Positions 1-14,427 of a stretch of DNA of 64,000 nucleotides are shown piece after piece. Below the pieces are notes generated by a model. It was not told the DNA's origin and did no database searches. It was given only the letters and a program-made list of their open reading frames with translations. The DNA is taken from assembly GCA_009731375.1 (NCBI GenBank), contig BJOX01000101.1, positions 497,164 through 561,163 of the forward strand, read 5' to 3'. The stretch is from Paulinella micropora (lineage: Eukaryota > Cercozoa > Imbricatea > Euglyphida). Numbering within the stretch: the first letter of the stretch is position 1; each line of letters opens with the position of its first letter. The position numbers and the translations under genes were made by a program.

Positions 1-3534
<3,534 letters not shown>

Positions 3535-6115
3535 GGATCATCACTGTCGCCGGCAGATGATTCAAACGTTCATGTAGTAATTCTTAGTAATTATTTTTTG
3601 GCTTACTGCTCGCAGGCTGGCGGTTGCATGGCCATATGAGTCCATGTTTAATGATTCAATGTAAGAATGATGACACACTTTATAAAGTATTCATAAACGT
3701 CCGCGGCGACGGACGGTATTGCTAGTATTGCTAGCCATGGATCCGGTCCACTTAAGTGGATCATAGTAAGTTAAGGGTTAGTGCCATCAAGGGAGAGCTT
3801 AGGAAGGTCACTAGGTGATGGTATTGATATAACATGTATTTACTGTAGTTTGTTAGAGAGAGATTAACTGTGACACTATGTGTTAATTACTGGTCTGTGG
3901 TGGTATTGGTGGTGTCAATGCCAATTTACACTGTGTGTTTTAGCTCTCTGCTCAAAGTGGAGTCTATTAAGTCTATTACATCGTTTGGCGGGATTCAGTT
4001 ACTCTGTAAAGTGTTCTGTATTTAAGTACAGTTTGGAACAAGACAACGTGGGCCGGCCGGTTCATAGCAATGATTTCTAGTGTTGTGCATTGTTATCCTT
4101 TCTTTGACTTTTCTTGCGCTAACCTGCTCTCTTCTGGACTCCCCTCTGTGTCCAGCACTTGAGTTCACTTAATTCGTGACGCTCCTCTCTTTTCTTCTTT
4201 GTGTTGAGGTGCACAGTATGCTGAGTACGAGTTTCTTTGTGGCTAGTTGGGGCGCGGCAGATGTCCCAATCAGATATGTTTTCCCTTCTGCTGCTCCACA
4301 ACCATATGTTTGACTGCTTCATCTTTCTTCATCGAACCTTAGATTATTAGTGTCAGTGGTTCCTTAGTGACCTTATCCTCCTCTTCCACCCTATCACGTG
4401 TATTTACTGTCATTGAGAGACACGAGAACCATTTTCGTCTCCTGCTTTCCACTCCATCGATTACTACATAATTTTTGTTTCAGATTTGAAGAGACAATCT
4501 GAAGGACAGGTGCGAACGTGCACTGTAGGCGCAGATAGGTAAGTGATATGCGACCTTTCCTTATACCCCTATACACAGTGATGTATAGATGAGCTATATC
4601 TCGTCAAGATATGGTTATATCCTTTTTTATTTATATACTTTTGAGACGGTTGAAAACGACAATATTAAGACAAGTAATCTGTACTACTTTTTACGCAGGA
4701 TAATATTATCGTTAGGGCTGACATTAGGAAATGGCTCTCTGTTTCCTTTTTGTTGCTTGGCTCTGACAGTCTCCTATATTTTCCCACCATACTAGTTTCC
4801 TCTCTTTTGTAGAGGAGGAAGATTAGGTTTATCAGACTGAGCAGTTTAACTACCGGCCAAAACCACTACCGTTGACATTTTACTGTTTTTGACCGGCCCA
4901 ATAGATTCTCCTCTGCACGACGTTTCGACTTCACTAACTAGTTTTCGATTTCGTCCAGGAATGACTTCAAACGATTTATTAATAATCAAAGTTTTTACGA
5001 CAATTAGCATTTTTTCTCTCTGCCTTTTTCCCTGATTTCCCGAAAAACGCACGTTACAGTAAATTTGTGGCAGTCAAGAGAACGGAACTTGAATAATATT
5101 TGCAGTTCACATCCGTGCTTTTTACATCATGACTGTAAAAGACTTTTTCCAAAAGCGAATCTCTGACATTTGAAGCCACAAATTAGAGTTCAAACCCTCC
5201 AAGTGCTACACCAGCATTTTCAAGTGTCACACTATACCAACTCACAATCTACGTTCAACGCCGCTGATCGTGTTTTGCGACACAAAGTCTGCAAGCAAGT
5301 AGAAATCCACGTAAATAAACGAAGTGACCTCTTAGCTATTCACTGGTATTTCACACTTTCAGGAGTTAGGACTTTTTGCAGCCATAAAGACTTTTAATAA
5401 GAGTTCGTTTGTGATGTTGTGTATTTATCCCTTGGGGTTGTATCCAAACTCACAAATTTTCCTTTAAAGTGGAAACTGCACACACGAATTTTGTGTGCGC
5501 TATGCCGGCCCACCCGGTATATAATGGCAATATTGATCGTTCCGGTCTGTCTGTTAATCCTTTGGTCTGGAGATTACGGAGTCCCTATTTGAGGTATTCC
5601 TCAGTCTTCATATAGTTAGTAACAGTTATCTGTTTATTAAATATCCTACTATCGTAACAATCTGGAGTCGCTAATACAATAAACGGGGTATGGAAATTTT
5701 CCTGTTTCTCGGAAATTTTCGGCCCGTAGGGCATTATTTGATATACTGAGGCCCGTTCTACACGGGTTCTATTTCGGGCTACATTAGCCCAAACTGTGCT
5801 AATCGAGCCGTTACGCACCAGATAGTGGTGCCGGCCCGGGGGCTAATCGTCTTCGACCTGGTGCTGCCAGAAGGAAGGGTGGAGACGTGATTAACCCTCC
5901 CTTTCTACTGCCACATCAAACCTAACAAGCTCTCTGCCTCTGTACTTTTGCTCACAATGCAATGTACAAGTCTTGGGGACACTATACATATTCAAAAAAA
6001 ATACTCGTGCATTGCATCGCTTCGTATTGCTGCTACAAAAGACACCCCCTCTAAACTCCTTTGTTTTTCTTGTTGCTAGCACTTCGAAGGATAGAAATGC
6101 TAGCCTGAGCCTGTA
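3535..6115. other. Intergenic region, no gene recognised
   Basis: Mixed-composition sequence between the SUMO ligase stop and the Harbinger gene. It contains the dispersed repeat at 4524-4828. The other open frames here are short and show no recognisable motif. Confidence 0.6.
4524..4828 (+). repeat. Dispersed repeat, copy 1
   Basis: About 305 bp starting TGTAGGCGCAGATAGGTAA and ending GAGGAAGATTAGGT. It matches 47752-48043 in reverse complement over its whole length, with substitutions and small indels. It could be a solo LTR or a non-autonomous DNA element; no target duplication was identified. Confidence 0.8.
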
Positions 6116-7785
6116 ATGATCTACAAACATCATATACCATCGGATGCTTCTATTCTGCTGTTCTCTTCCACTGAGCACATACAACTGTGGGATGGCAATG
6201 ACTTGGATGAACTCCTACTCCTCACGTCTTTGGCGAAGGTGTTTACATTGCTCCTTTTGCTTCTTCTTTCTTTCCTTCTTTCTTAATTCTTCACTGTTTC
6301 TTTCTTCTTTCTTCTTTCTTTCTTCTTTCTTTTTTCTTTTTTTTCTTTCTTCTTTGTTGTCTCTTTTTATCATTTTTCTTTCGTCTCGCTTCTTTGTCTT
6401 TAATTTCCTTTCATTTACACATCGGTGATCGTTTTTCTTGCCTTTTTTCCAGCTTCTTTATTACTCTTGAGCTTTCTGTGTGACTTCTTGCTTGCTTTCT
6501 TTCTTTTCTTTTCTTTTCTTTTCTTTGCTTTGCTTTTCTAGCTGTCTCAGAAGAAGGCTTTCACTCCTGGAAGTAAAAGACACCGCATGGATTGGGAGAC
6601 TCGCGTAGCTTCCTTGTCAGATCGCAGGTTTAAGCGGAGATACAGAGTGACAAAAGAGCAATTTGATACTCTTCTGTCTCGGCTCCGACCAGAGCTAGAG
6701 GTGGCGTGTGCTAAAGCTCACTGTTATGCGAGTGTGGCACCTGAGTTACAACTATCTATGACCTTGCGTTTCCTTGCGGGGGGGGGAGTTACTTGGACAT
6801 TGCTGACTTACACGGAGTTGGAGAAAATACTTTTTATAAATGTTTATGGCACGTTATTTTGTTGTTGAATCGTGACAGTCTGCTCTATGAAATTTCCAGA
6901 TGAAAGTGAGTTTGAAAGTCTGGCCGCTGGGTGGCAGTCTCTATCTTCTGTGCCTCACATTTTCGATGGTTGCCTTCTCGCTATCGATGGCATTATTTTC
7001 AAGATCCCTTGTCCTCAGCCTCATGAAGTTCCCAATCCTATAAAATATTTCTGCAGGTAAGATTCTTTGCATGCCTCATGTAGTTTCTAATAATAATAAG
7101 GATAAAATATTTATGCAGGAAAGGCTACTTCTGCATCAATGCACAGCTAGCGTGTGGACCTGATCTCCGATTTCGTTGGGCTGACGTGAGATGCGCGGGT
7201 TCGACGCATGATCAGCTTGCGTATACAGTCAGCGGTCTTGACGACATTTTAAAAAGACTTCCTCTCAAACATTACCTCGTTGGTGACAATGGATACATTC
7301 CTCATGAATATTTGCTGGTCCCTTACAAAGGCAAATTCATCCGCAGAATCGATCCTTACAAAGGCTCTTTTAATTTCCATTTATCTCAGCTTCGCATACA
7401 TGTGGAGCGAGCGTTTGGAATGCTTACTGCTCGATGGGGTATTTTGTGGAAACCGATCACTACATCAGATTCTTTCGCTGGCATACTTGCAATTTTTACT
7501 CCTTGCTTTCGTTTGCGTAATTTTTGTATAGAATCTTCTCACAGAATTAAAAATAGTTCACAGCTTGGACATATACAGGTGGCTGATGAGTATGGAAGAT
7601 TTATTGATGACTTTGAGGTTCAGGATCTCGTCACCGCAAATCCTGCCAGCTCAGCTCGTAATCCATTATGTCTCAGACGTGAAGCTATGGTAGCACACTT
7701 GCGCGTAGAGGAGATCCTGCGGCCGAACACAACTTCGGAGAACAGGAACAAACATCGCCGACTCAATTTAGATGATGAAAATTAA
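6116..7785 (+). pseudogene. PIF/Harbinger transposase (DDE_Tnp_4), frameshifted
   Basis: Harbinger transposases cut and paste DNA with a D-D-E active site. Proposed exons: 6116-6238, 6542-7056 and 7119-7785, with GT-AG introns of 303 and 62 nt, both joining in frame. Exon 1 gives a Leu-rich LDELLLL segment, typical just before the helix-turn-helix-like part. Exon 2 carries WETRVASLSD and YRVTKEQFDTLLSRL. Active-site motifs in order: AIDGIIFKI (first Asp), VGDNGYIP (second Asp), HVERAFGML (Glu). Within exon 2 the conserved reading moves to another frame between the G run at about 6778-6787 and about 6890 (it reads GVGENTFYKCLW there), then returns. These are two compensating single-base shifts, real or from assembly. 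No terminal inverted repeats or second (Myb-like) Harbinger gene were identified. Confidence 0.85.
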
Positions 7786-8658
7786 TAATAATTTTTGTAG
7801 TATTAATATACAATAAAACATTATTTCTGCTAAACAGTTGAAAATATTCATTACTCCGCCCCTCTATTCTTGAAGCTTCATCGTGATCATGAGTCTTATT
7901 AATATTTTACGCAAACACTAGTTTAGTAAAATACTTACCACCCGGTAGAATCTGAATGTGAAGTGGAAGAGATATAATAAAAATGATTTTAATATTAAAC
8001 GAGATCCAACTGCGGCGGCTGCTGCTGCGGCTGAGAGTCACTCGCGGCAGAAGTCTCACTCCCGCTGCTCGCGGCTGCTTCTGCTGCTACTGCGGCTGCT
8101 GCGGTCAATGTTATTTTAAAAAAATGTGTCGCGTGGTACGTATTTCAAAAATAAGAGGACCCACACTTGTGGGTGGCGGTCCTGTGTCACCGCCCACCAC
8201 AAAAGTTTTTATTATAGATTCTGATAGAGCTTGGCTTGAAAAGTCGATTGCCACTTTCCCCGATCAAAACGGACCAGCCAATTTTGCAGGGGAAAGCCGC
8301 AAAGTTTGGCTGCTAAAAAAACACAGAATCCTGCCACCACAAAAATCATTAGTTTCCTGCCACCTGGCTCCACCAGGTGTGATACAGTCGAAAAATACAA
8401 CACATAGTGACATTTCTGCATTAGCTTTTTCGTTCGAATCACTCTGTATTTCGACCATATCAACTGGTGGCATCAGTGAGTAGAAAAATAGAGAAACAAC
8501 TCGGAAAGTTGTGGTTGTGGAAAGGTTGTGATTGTGGATAGTAAATGTAGTTTTTGGTCCGGACCGGCCGAGAGACTTATGCTAATATGCACCATCCGCG
8601 CGGGACAAAAATAGCAAAAGGGTTGTTTCAGGACTATCGTAGAATTTTAGTAATTACA

Positions 8659-8706
<48 letters not shown>

Positions 8707-9064
8707 TAGTTATTTTTCATATTAGCATTCGCCGACGTCGACTGTTATTAATTGTTGATTTCATACTGATAATTTTTATTTCTCAAATATTATTATTAAT
8801 ATATAATGAAATTAGTTCAAGGCTGAAGATATTATTTAATAACTTATGATCTACATCAACATCATTATTAATATCAGATAAGTACTGCAAGTAAGCTATC
8901 CTACGTCTCCAGTGGAGTTCGGCATTATAGCAACACTGTAACTAAATTACTACCCCCTTACTATGTAATTCACACTGTAACTATTCAAGTTCGCACGAAT
9001 AATGACCACTACGCAATATGAAGATTCATATATGTATATGTAAACGTCAAGACAATACTATATG
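7786..9064. other. Intergenic region with a (TA)n run
   Basis: The 3' flank of the Harbinger gene. It holds a TA dinucleotide run at about 8659-8702 and a partly self-complementary GC-rich stretch near 8160-8200. The open frame 7983-8483 has no recognisable domain and is not called. Confidence 0.5.
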
Positions 9065-10048
9065 TTAAACACAGGGTCCTGAGCACAACCAATCAAAATC
9101 ATCATGACTTAGATGCTTCTTACATACAAACTTAACCTTCACTTTCTTCTTCTTGTTCTTGTTCTTGTTCTTCTTCTTTTTCCACTTCTGCTTTGGGATT
9201 TGAAACCTGATCAGCATCACTGTCAGATTCCGGCAACGATCTAACTCTTTTCTGTGTCTTCGAACTGGGCTCCACAGCAATTTTTTTTTCTTGTTCTTTT
9301 TCTTCTCTTTCTTGATGTCTTCAAAAGCCTCATCCATTTCTAGTTCCCAATATTCCTTCTGCTTCAGTAAGCGTCGCCTTTTTGTTGGGTCCTGTTCGTT
9401 TGATAGCATATTGTCGATGCTAATGAGATTTTTTTGTGCAGTTGAGTAATTATCCTGCAACGCTTGGCCATCCATCTTCACGGAATGTTTTACCAGAAGA
9501 TCATGGATGAGGATGTCGGTATTCTTGCCTTTACTGCTCTTCTGGTTGGATGGAAGAGCAGTCGGACCTGCGGCTGATGGATTTATGAGCTGATCGTAGA
9601 CTTCCGGCACGACTGTTAACAGGCTTTGGGAGAAAGTGTCTCTGAGATTATGCACCCACCAATACAAGTAGCAGATTTGTTGTTCTGCGCGACGTGGTGA
9701 TATGCAACGTAAAAACTGCTAGATATCTTGTTGTTCCTGTCCGCTCTCCTGATATTTACCCTGGGAAGCGGAGTTTGCGCTGATTAGAATGTTCAGCATC
9801 TGTCGCAGTTTCACAAATTTCTCTTTGATTTTCGCGATTGGAAAATCACGAGGCTGGATAGTTAACATGTCCGATGGGTTGAGCTCAGTCAATTTCATTG
9901 CAAGCAGTGACTCTGTGGGGAAAACTCTTATGTCCTCTGGGGACTCTCCCGCTTGTATTCTGTCTGTGTCTTCTTCTGGAACAATAATCTGAGGCTGAAA
10001 CTACATACATGCATATTATATATACATATCCTTCTTCTTCTCTCTCTC

Positions 10049-10125
<77 letters not shown>

Positions 10126-10240
10126 CACATACACACACATAAAGGTAAAGAAAGTACTTTAGTATCAGCGATTAAGCGGTTCAGAGCTTGATAAAAGCTA
10201 TCCATGCCATGGTTGTTCGCGTCGAGGTCATCCCGGGCCG
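9065..10240 (-). pseudogene. Host-like gene of unknown function, in-frame stop
   Basis: Two exons are proposed: about 10240-10158 (ending NRLIADTK before a GTACTT donor) and 9994-9065 after a TTTCAG acceptor. The intron carries CT and CA microsatellites. The second exon reads on through an in-frame TAG at 9719-9721, which splits an otherwise continuous protein (before it EEDTDRIQAG, after it ICYLYWWVHNLRDTF). The C-terminal part is Lys-rich with predicted helices. No family is recognised. The upstream boundary is uncertain, and it may continue into the gene at 10723-12554. Confidence 0.5.
10041..10139. repeat. (CT)n then (CA)n microsatellite
   Basis: Compound dinucleotide run within the proposed intron of the minus-strand gene. 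Confidence 0.95.
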
Positions 10241-10254
10241 GAGCTTGGCATTAC

Positions 10255-10327
10255 ATCCAGCAGAAAACATAGTTTTATTCATCCATATCNNNNNNNNNNC
10301 ATAGTTTTTTTATTCATCTATATCTAA

Positions 10328-10370
<43 letters not shown>
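10255..10370. other. 10-N gap flanked by a duplicated end, then (TATC)n
   Basis: The 22 bases before the gap at 10290-10299 are repeated almost exactly after it (CATAGTTT...ATTCATC). This suggests two overlapping contig ends joined with an artificial gap. A second 10-N gap is at 10655-10664. Confidence 0.7.
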
Positions 10371-11189
10371 GTTTAATTTATGTATATGTATACATATTAC
10401 GCTTCTTCGAATATGCGTTGAACTTCTTCACTTTCCAGCGCCATAACCATTCTCGCCCAGACGTGCTTCGTGAAGCGAGCCTTGCACAAAATAAGAACAA
10501 CAATTAGCACGAGTTGGATATAAACAGGCAGAAAAACATAGAGACAGAGACTGAACAGAAAGTTAAGTGCTTACGTTAGCGTCAGTAGCCATTGCAGCGC
10601 GTGAACTGTCCATGCAGAGTGGGGGAGGCGGTAGCTAAGTACATATACAGGTATNNNNNNNNNNGGGGGGGGGGGTGGACCGCTATATTCTTGAAGGAGG
10701 AGGAGAGTGAAAGTGAAGTGAATCAAGATGTAATAATTGATGGGACGATCTTGCCAGTGGGTTTGTGTGTAATTATTGTTACATTGTGCTGTTCGTCCCA
10801 GGCACGCAGGAACTGAATTAATCCGACAGCACCGAGGCCTCCTTCGTGATGAATCTTGCCTTCTGCGTCCTTGACTTTCTTGCCAATAATAGCGCTACCG
10901 GATTTTCCTGAACTCACAAGCCAACTCCGCATTCTTGCGATGGATTTCTTTCCACCCCTTTGGCCCGATAGGTCTGTATTTGATAGCAAAATATTTCTCC
11001 ATGGCTTTCGTCCCAGTAAGTGTGTGCTGCCCTTCCGTTATCATCTGATCAATTTTGTTAGCATACTCTTCATGAACGCGGTGGTTGAGAGTGCTCTGGC
11101 TCTCATCTTCCTCTGGTTTTGAAACACGTTCGAATTCAGGGGAGGAAGGAGAAAGCGGATGAGCAGGAGTGACCAGAGACGACGATAAC

Positions 11190-11472
11190 GTGGATGAAGA
11201 GGAGGAGGAGGAGGAAGAAGAAGAAGAAGAATAACAAAAAGAAGAAGAAGACCAAGAAGAAGAAGAAGACCAAGAAGAAGAAGAAGACCAAGAAGAAGAA
11301 GAAGAAGAAGAAGAAGAAGAAGAAGAAGAAGAAGAAGAAGAAGAAGAAGAAGAAGAAGAAGAAGAAGAAGAAGAAGAAGAGGAAGAGGAAGCAGCAGCAA
11401 CAACAGCAGCAGCAGCAACAGTAGTAGTAGTAGTAGTAGTAGTAGTAGCAGTAGGAGTAGTAGTAGTAGTAA

Positions 11473-11513
<41 letters not shown>

Positions 11514-11526
11514 CTAGTACTAGTAC

Positions 11527-11587
<61 letters not shown>

Positions 11588-11725
11588 TGTAGTAGCAATG
11601 GAAGAAGAAGAAGAAGAAGAAGAAGAAGAAGAAGAAGAAGAAGAAGAAGAAGAAGAAGAAGAAGAAGAAGAAGAAGAAGAAGAAGAAGAAGAAGAAGAAG
11701 AAGAAGAAGAAGAAGAAGAAGAATT
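11190..11725. repeat. Triplet repeat block (GAA, GTA, GCA)
   Basis: More than 500 bp of nested trinucleotide runs. Because the unit is 3 bp, several frames stay open and give homopolymer proteins. These frames are not called as genes, although a Ser/Thr run contiguous with exon C of the minus-strand gene is possible. Confidence 0.95.
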
Positions 11726-11889
11726 GAAATTTTTTTCTTTTGATTTTGCTGTTCGCGATATGCAAGGTAGACTTGACCCTTAGCCTTACGGAAGCAATCT
11801 TCCAGTGTCAACAATACCATATTTATCCACTAGCATACACTCAGGACGCTGAAGGCTTTCATCTGCATAAATAAATAAATTAAGGAACA

Positions 11890-11962
11890 AAAAGAAGAAA
11901 GAAAGAAAGAGAGAGAGTAAAAAAGAGAAAGAAAGAAAGAAAGAAAGAAAGAAGAAATAAAA

Positions 11963-11994
<32 letters not shown>

Positions 11995-12064
11995 AAAAAG
12001 CAAGAAAGCAAGAAAGCAAGAAAGCAAGAAAGCAAGAAAAAAAGAATTCAAAAGAAAGAAAGAA
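11890..12064. repeat. (GAAA)n purine tract
   Basis: GAAA/GCAA-type purine run in the proposed intron between exons A and B. A second GAAA run is at 12316-12391. Confidence 0.9.
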
Positions 12065-12632
12065 ATTAGTACACACACACATTCTGACATTTTCATGTAC
12101 ATAAACAATGTGACACTATCAAATGTCATAGATATAACAAAAAAAACATATCTATGATTCTTAATACACACAATTACACAACAAGTTCCGTGACTAGAGT
12201 CATAAAGATATGTACATTCGTAATGAGTCTAGTGAGTACACAGGTATGCAGTGACAAGTTTTTAAAAAGAATTTCACTAGTAATTTCGAAATTAATTTAT
12301 AAAGTTAAGAATTCGAAAGAAGAAAGAAAGAAAATATAAAAGAAAGCAAGAAAGAAAGAAAGAAAGAAGAAAGAAAGAAAGAAAGAAAGATAAACATAAA
12401 AATGTAAGAACCATGCAGGACTGCTGCGTCCTTGTCCTCTTGCTTTCTTTCCCAAAGAGCCAAACATGAGCTTTTATGTAGGTTTCCAAAACCTCCCTGT
12501 TTCAAATCGTTGGAGTCGTCTATTTTTTTGTGGCACTGAACACAACAGAACTTCATTGCAATGCGTCAAACGATCCAAGAGTATCTCCCGCCTTGTGTTT
12601 GGAGAAAATCAAACTAATTCAAACCAAGAGTC

Positions 12633-12722
12633 AGTAGTATAGGGTGCCACTACAAGACACTTTTTCAATACACACCCCCCCAGGGACACACCCCGGCCGG
12701 CCCGGACGGGACAAAATGGCAA
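12633..12722 (+). repeat. Polinton left terminal inverted repeat
   Basis: 90 bp starting AGTAGTATAGG and ending AAAATGGCAA. It matches the reverse complement of 33152-33246, differing by one substitution near the tip and a shorter C-run region. It carries a GC-rich CCGGCCGGCCCGG core. Confidence 0.93.
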
Positions 12723-13021
12723 CGGCAGGAAAAAAAGTGGAAACGGCTAAATAAAATGATATACGTAGCCTTTTTCAACATTGAGACAGTCAAAGCTGTC
12801 AATCTGCGAAAAAAGAAATATAACTGGTTTTGCGGTGTTTCTTGACTTTTTTTTGTTGAAGTTGCTGTTAGATAGAAAAATGAAATATAATTTATCAGCC
12901 AATACTTCAACTATACGATTATACCAAAATCGTCTAATAGTGTAAGCGTTTTTTGCTTCTGTTTTCTGTTTTTTTTTTGCGAGCAATAAGTGCCTTATCC
13001 ATATTATATATTATATTATTT

Positions 13022-13507
13022 ATGTCATTAAATCTTATCCCAAATAATGTAAAAGATAAATATATTTGGAAAGAACAGTTTGAAGCAAGTAGTTATAGCT
13101 TAAATAAACTAAATGAATTGAAAATAAAGGCAGATAAAGAGATTGAAAAAGACGAAGCGATAATTGAGAATATGAAGAAAGAGTTGATGAATAAGAAGGA
13201 GAGGCGAGATGCGTTGAAAGAGACGATAGATGAAAGAGAGAAGGAGAGAGAAGAGATAGAAGAAGACTTGATGGAGGATAGACGAAAGAAGTTGAAGAAA
13301 AGGAAGATTGAGAGTGAAATAAGATTAATGAAGCATTGGAAAAAACAGAATAGGGGAATGATAGAGGCAGAGGAGTTAGTTAAGATGGAGAAAATGATTG
13401 AAAGAGGAACGACATTTACGGAAGCATGCATGATGATGAAGAGATTAGATGAAATAGGGTTAGACGTAGGGGGAGGTAATAGAAATATGAATAAAGCGTA
13501 TAGGTGA
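13022..13507 (+). CDS. Coiled-coil protein of unknown function (Polinton)
   Basis: About 161 residues from the ATG at 13022. This start is preferred over an upstream ATG whose hydrophobic N-terminus overlaps AT-rich promoter-like DNA. Most of the protein is one charged helix rich in Glu, Lys and Arg, strongly predicting a coiled coil, followed by a Met-rich and Gly-rich C-terminus. It is the first gene inside the left terminal repeat, reading inward. No catalytic motif is visible. A structural or DNA-associated role is possible but unsupported. Confidence 0.65.
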   Translation: MSLNLIPNNVKDKYIWKEQFEASSYSLNKLNELKIKADKEIEKDEAIIENMKKELMNKKERRDALKETIDEREKEREEIEEDLMEDRRKKLKKRKIESEIRLMKHWKKQNRGMIEAEELVKMEKMIERGTTFTEACMMMKRLDEIGLDVGGGNRNMNKAYR

Positions 13508-13688
13508 TGGGGCAAATAGTTGAATATTATTTATATGAGGGCGATATTTTCAAAAAGAAATGCTTATAGCTATCGCTGTAGGTTATATTTTCAAAAGCAA
13601 AATTTTATATAAAGTCCTGGGCACGACATTAAACTACCCCTACATAAACACATATATTGTCCCTCTGTGTGTGTTTGTGTAGGTCGCG

Positions 13689-14237
13689 ATGCCTCCCAAG
13701 AAGAAAGCGGACGAACCAGCACCAGCTCCGCAGGTAATTATCTCTTTTCTTTGTTGTTCTTATTGATTGTTTATGTATTGTAGGAGCCTGTTGCACCTGC
13801 ACCTGCTGTTGAAGCAAAGGTAATCACTATTTCTGTTCTTGCTCGTGCTAATTATGATGATGTAGGTTGAACAGAAAGCAACAATGGTAGATGGCATAAC
13901 AGTAGGAATGGCTGTAGTGGATCTTAATGCAGCCAATGTTGAAGGAAAAAATGCTGGTAGGAAAGGAACTCCAGTCAAATCCTCTATTCCTTACTTTATT
14001 AGTGGAGATGAAGGAAAGGGACTTACTATTTCCTTTATCCAAGTAGCAGGAAGTGATAGTATTTCTGCTATGGGTTTGAAAACAACTATTTCAAAGATCA
14101 GAAAGGGCGACCTCGTAGTGGTCGTATATTTGAAAGATGGTTCTAAGTTTTTTTCACCCAGCTTGAAGAACGCCGAATCAATTATCGGCGACAATATGGT
14201 AAATTTCGGGAAGATTCTTCCAGCCAAGATCGTGTAA
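13689..14237 (+). CDS. Spliced Polinton gene, small basic-start protein, unknown function
   Basis: Three exons are proposed: 13689-13733, 13784-13819 and 13866-14237, giving about 150 residues. Introns 13734-13783 (50 nt) and 13820-13865 (46 nt) both start GTAAT and end TGTAG, and all joins are phase 0. Exon 1 encodes MPPKKKADEP and exon 2 a Pro/Ala-rich linker (EPVAPAPAVEAK); exon 3 encodes the folded part. A TGTAG also occurs just before the ATG, so a 5'-UTR intron is possible. The N-terminus looks like a basic, Ala/Pro-rich tail of the kind seen on DNA-binding proteins, but no family is recognised. Without splicing, the first exon hits stops in its own frame within intron 1. The gene converges on the integrase across a long hairpin. 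Confidence 0.7.
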
Positions 14238-14281
14238 GTAAAATAAAATTGATTTTAGTTAATTAAACAAAAAAGATAAGT

Positions 14282-14327
14282 GTTGAAGTAGAATATATTT
14301 GTTAAAAAAAATATATTCTGCTTTAAC
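14282..14327. terminator. Long hairpin between convergent genes
   Basis: Arms 14282-14300 and 14309-14327 pair at 17 of 19 positions around an 8-nt loop. The hairpin lies between the ends of the spliced gene (+) and the integrase (-). Its symmetry would let it end or process transcripts from both sides. Confidence 0.65.
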
Positions 14328-14427
14328 ACCTCTACAACAAAAACTGAGGTTAATTGTAGAAAATATTTCATTGAATAAGTAATATTTTTTCCAATTAACC
14401 CGTTGTATTAAGTTATTAATTAAATAC

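Larger units (their letters stand above)
10723..12554 (-). pseudogene. Unknown host-like gene, exons separated by triplet repeats
   Basis: Exon A (12554 to about 12402) starts at an ATG and encodes a Cys/His-rich segment (FCCVQCHKKI, HKSSCLALWERK) that could bind zinc. Exon B (about 11872-11793) follows a TTATGCAG acceptor, joins in phase, reads PECMLVDKYGIVDTGRLL and ends before GTAAGG. Exon C (about 11130-10723) reads HEEYANKIDQMITEGQH and YRPIGPKGWKEIHRK up to a TAG at 10895-10897. A better protein-like reading (KKVKDAEGKIHHEGG) then continues in another frame to 10723, so a frameshift near 10900 is likely. No known family is recognised. The Polinton is inserted 79 bp upstream of exon A. 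Confidence 0.45.

Noticed and set aside
6144-6428. 94-codon frame with Phe/Leu/Ser-rich tail
   Set aside because: Its tail is the T-rich intron of the Harbinger gene; the conserved exon uses another frame.
7983-8483. 166-codon frame after the Harbinger gene
   Set aside because: Low-complexity Arg/Leu and Cys start and no domain; antisense frames of similar length overlap it.
11041-11820. 259-codon minus-strand frame, mostly Leu
   Set aside because: Produced by trinucleotide repeats that cannot generate stops in several frames; only the short non-repeat ends look like coding sequence.
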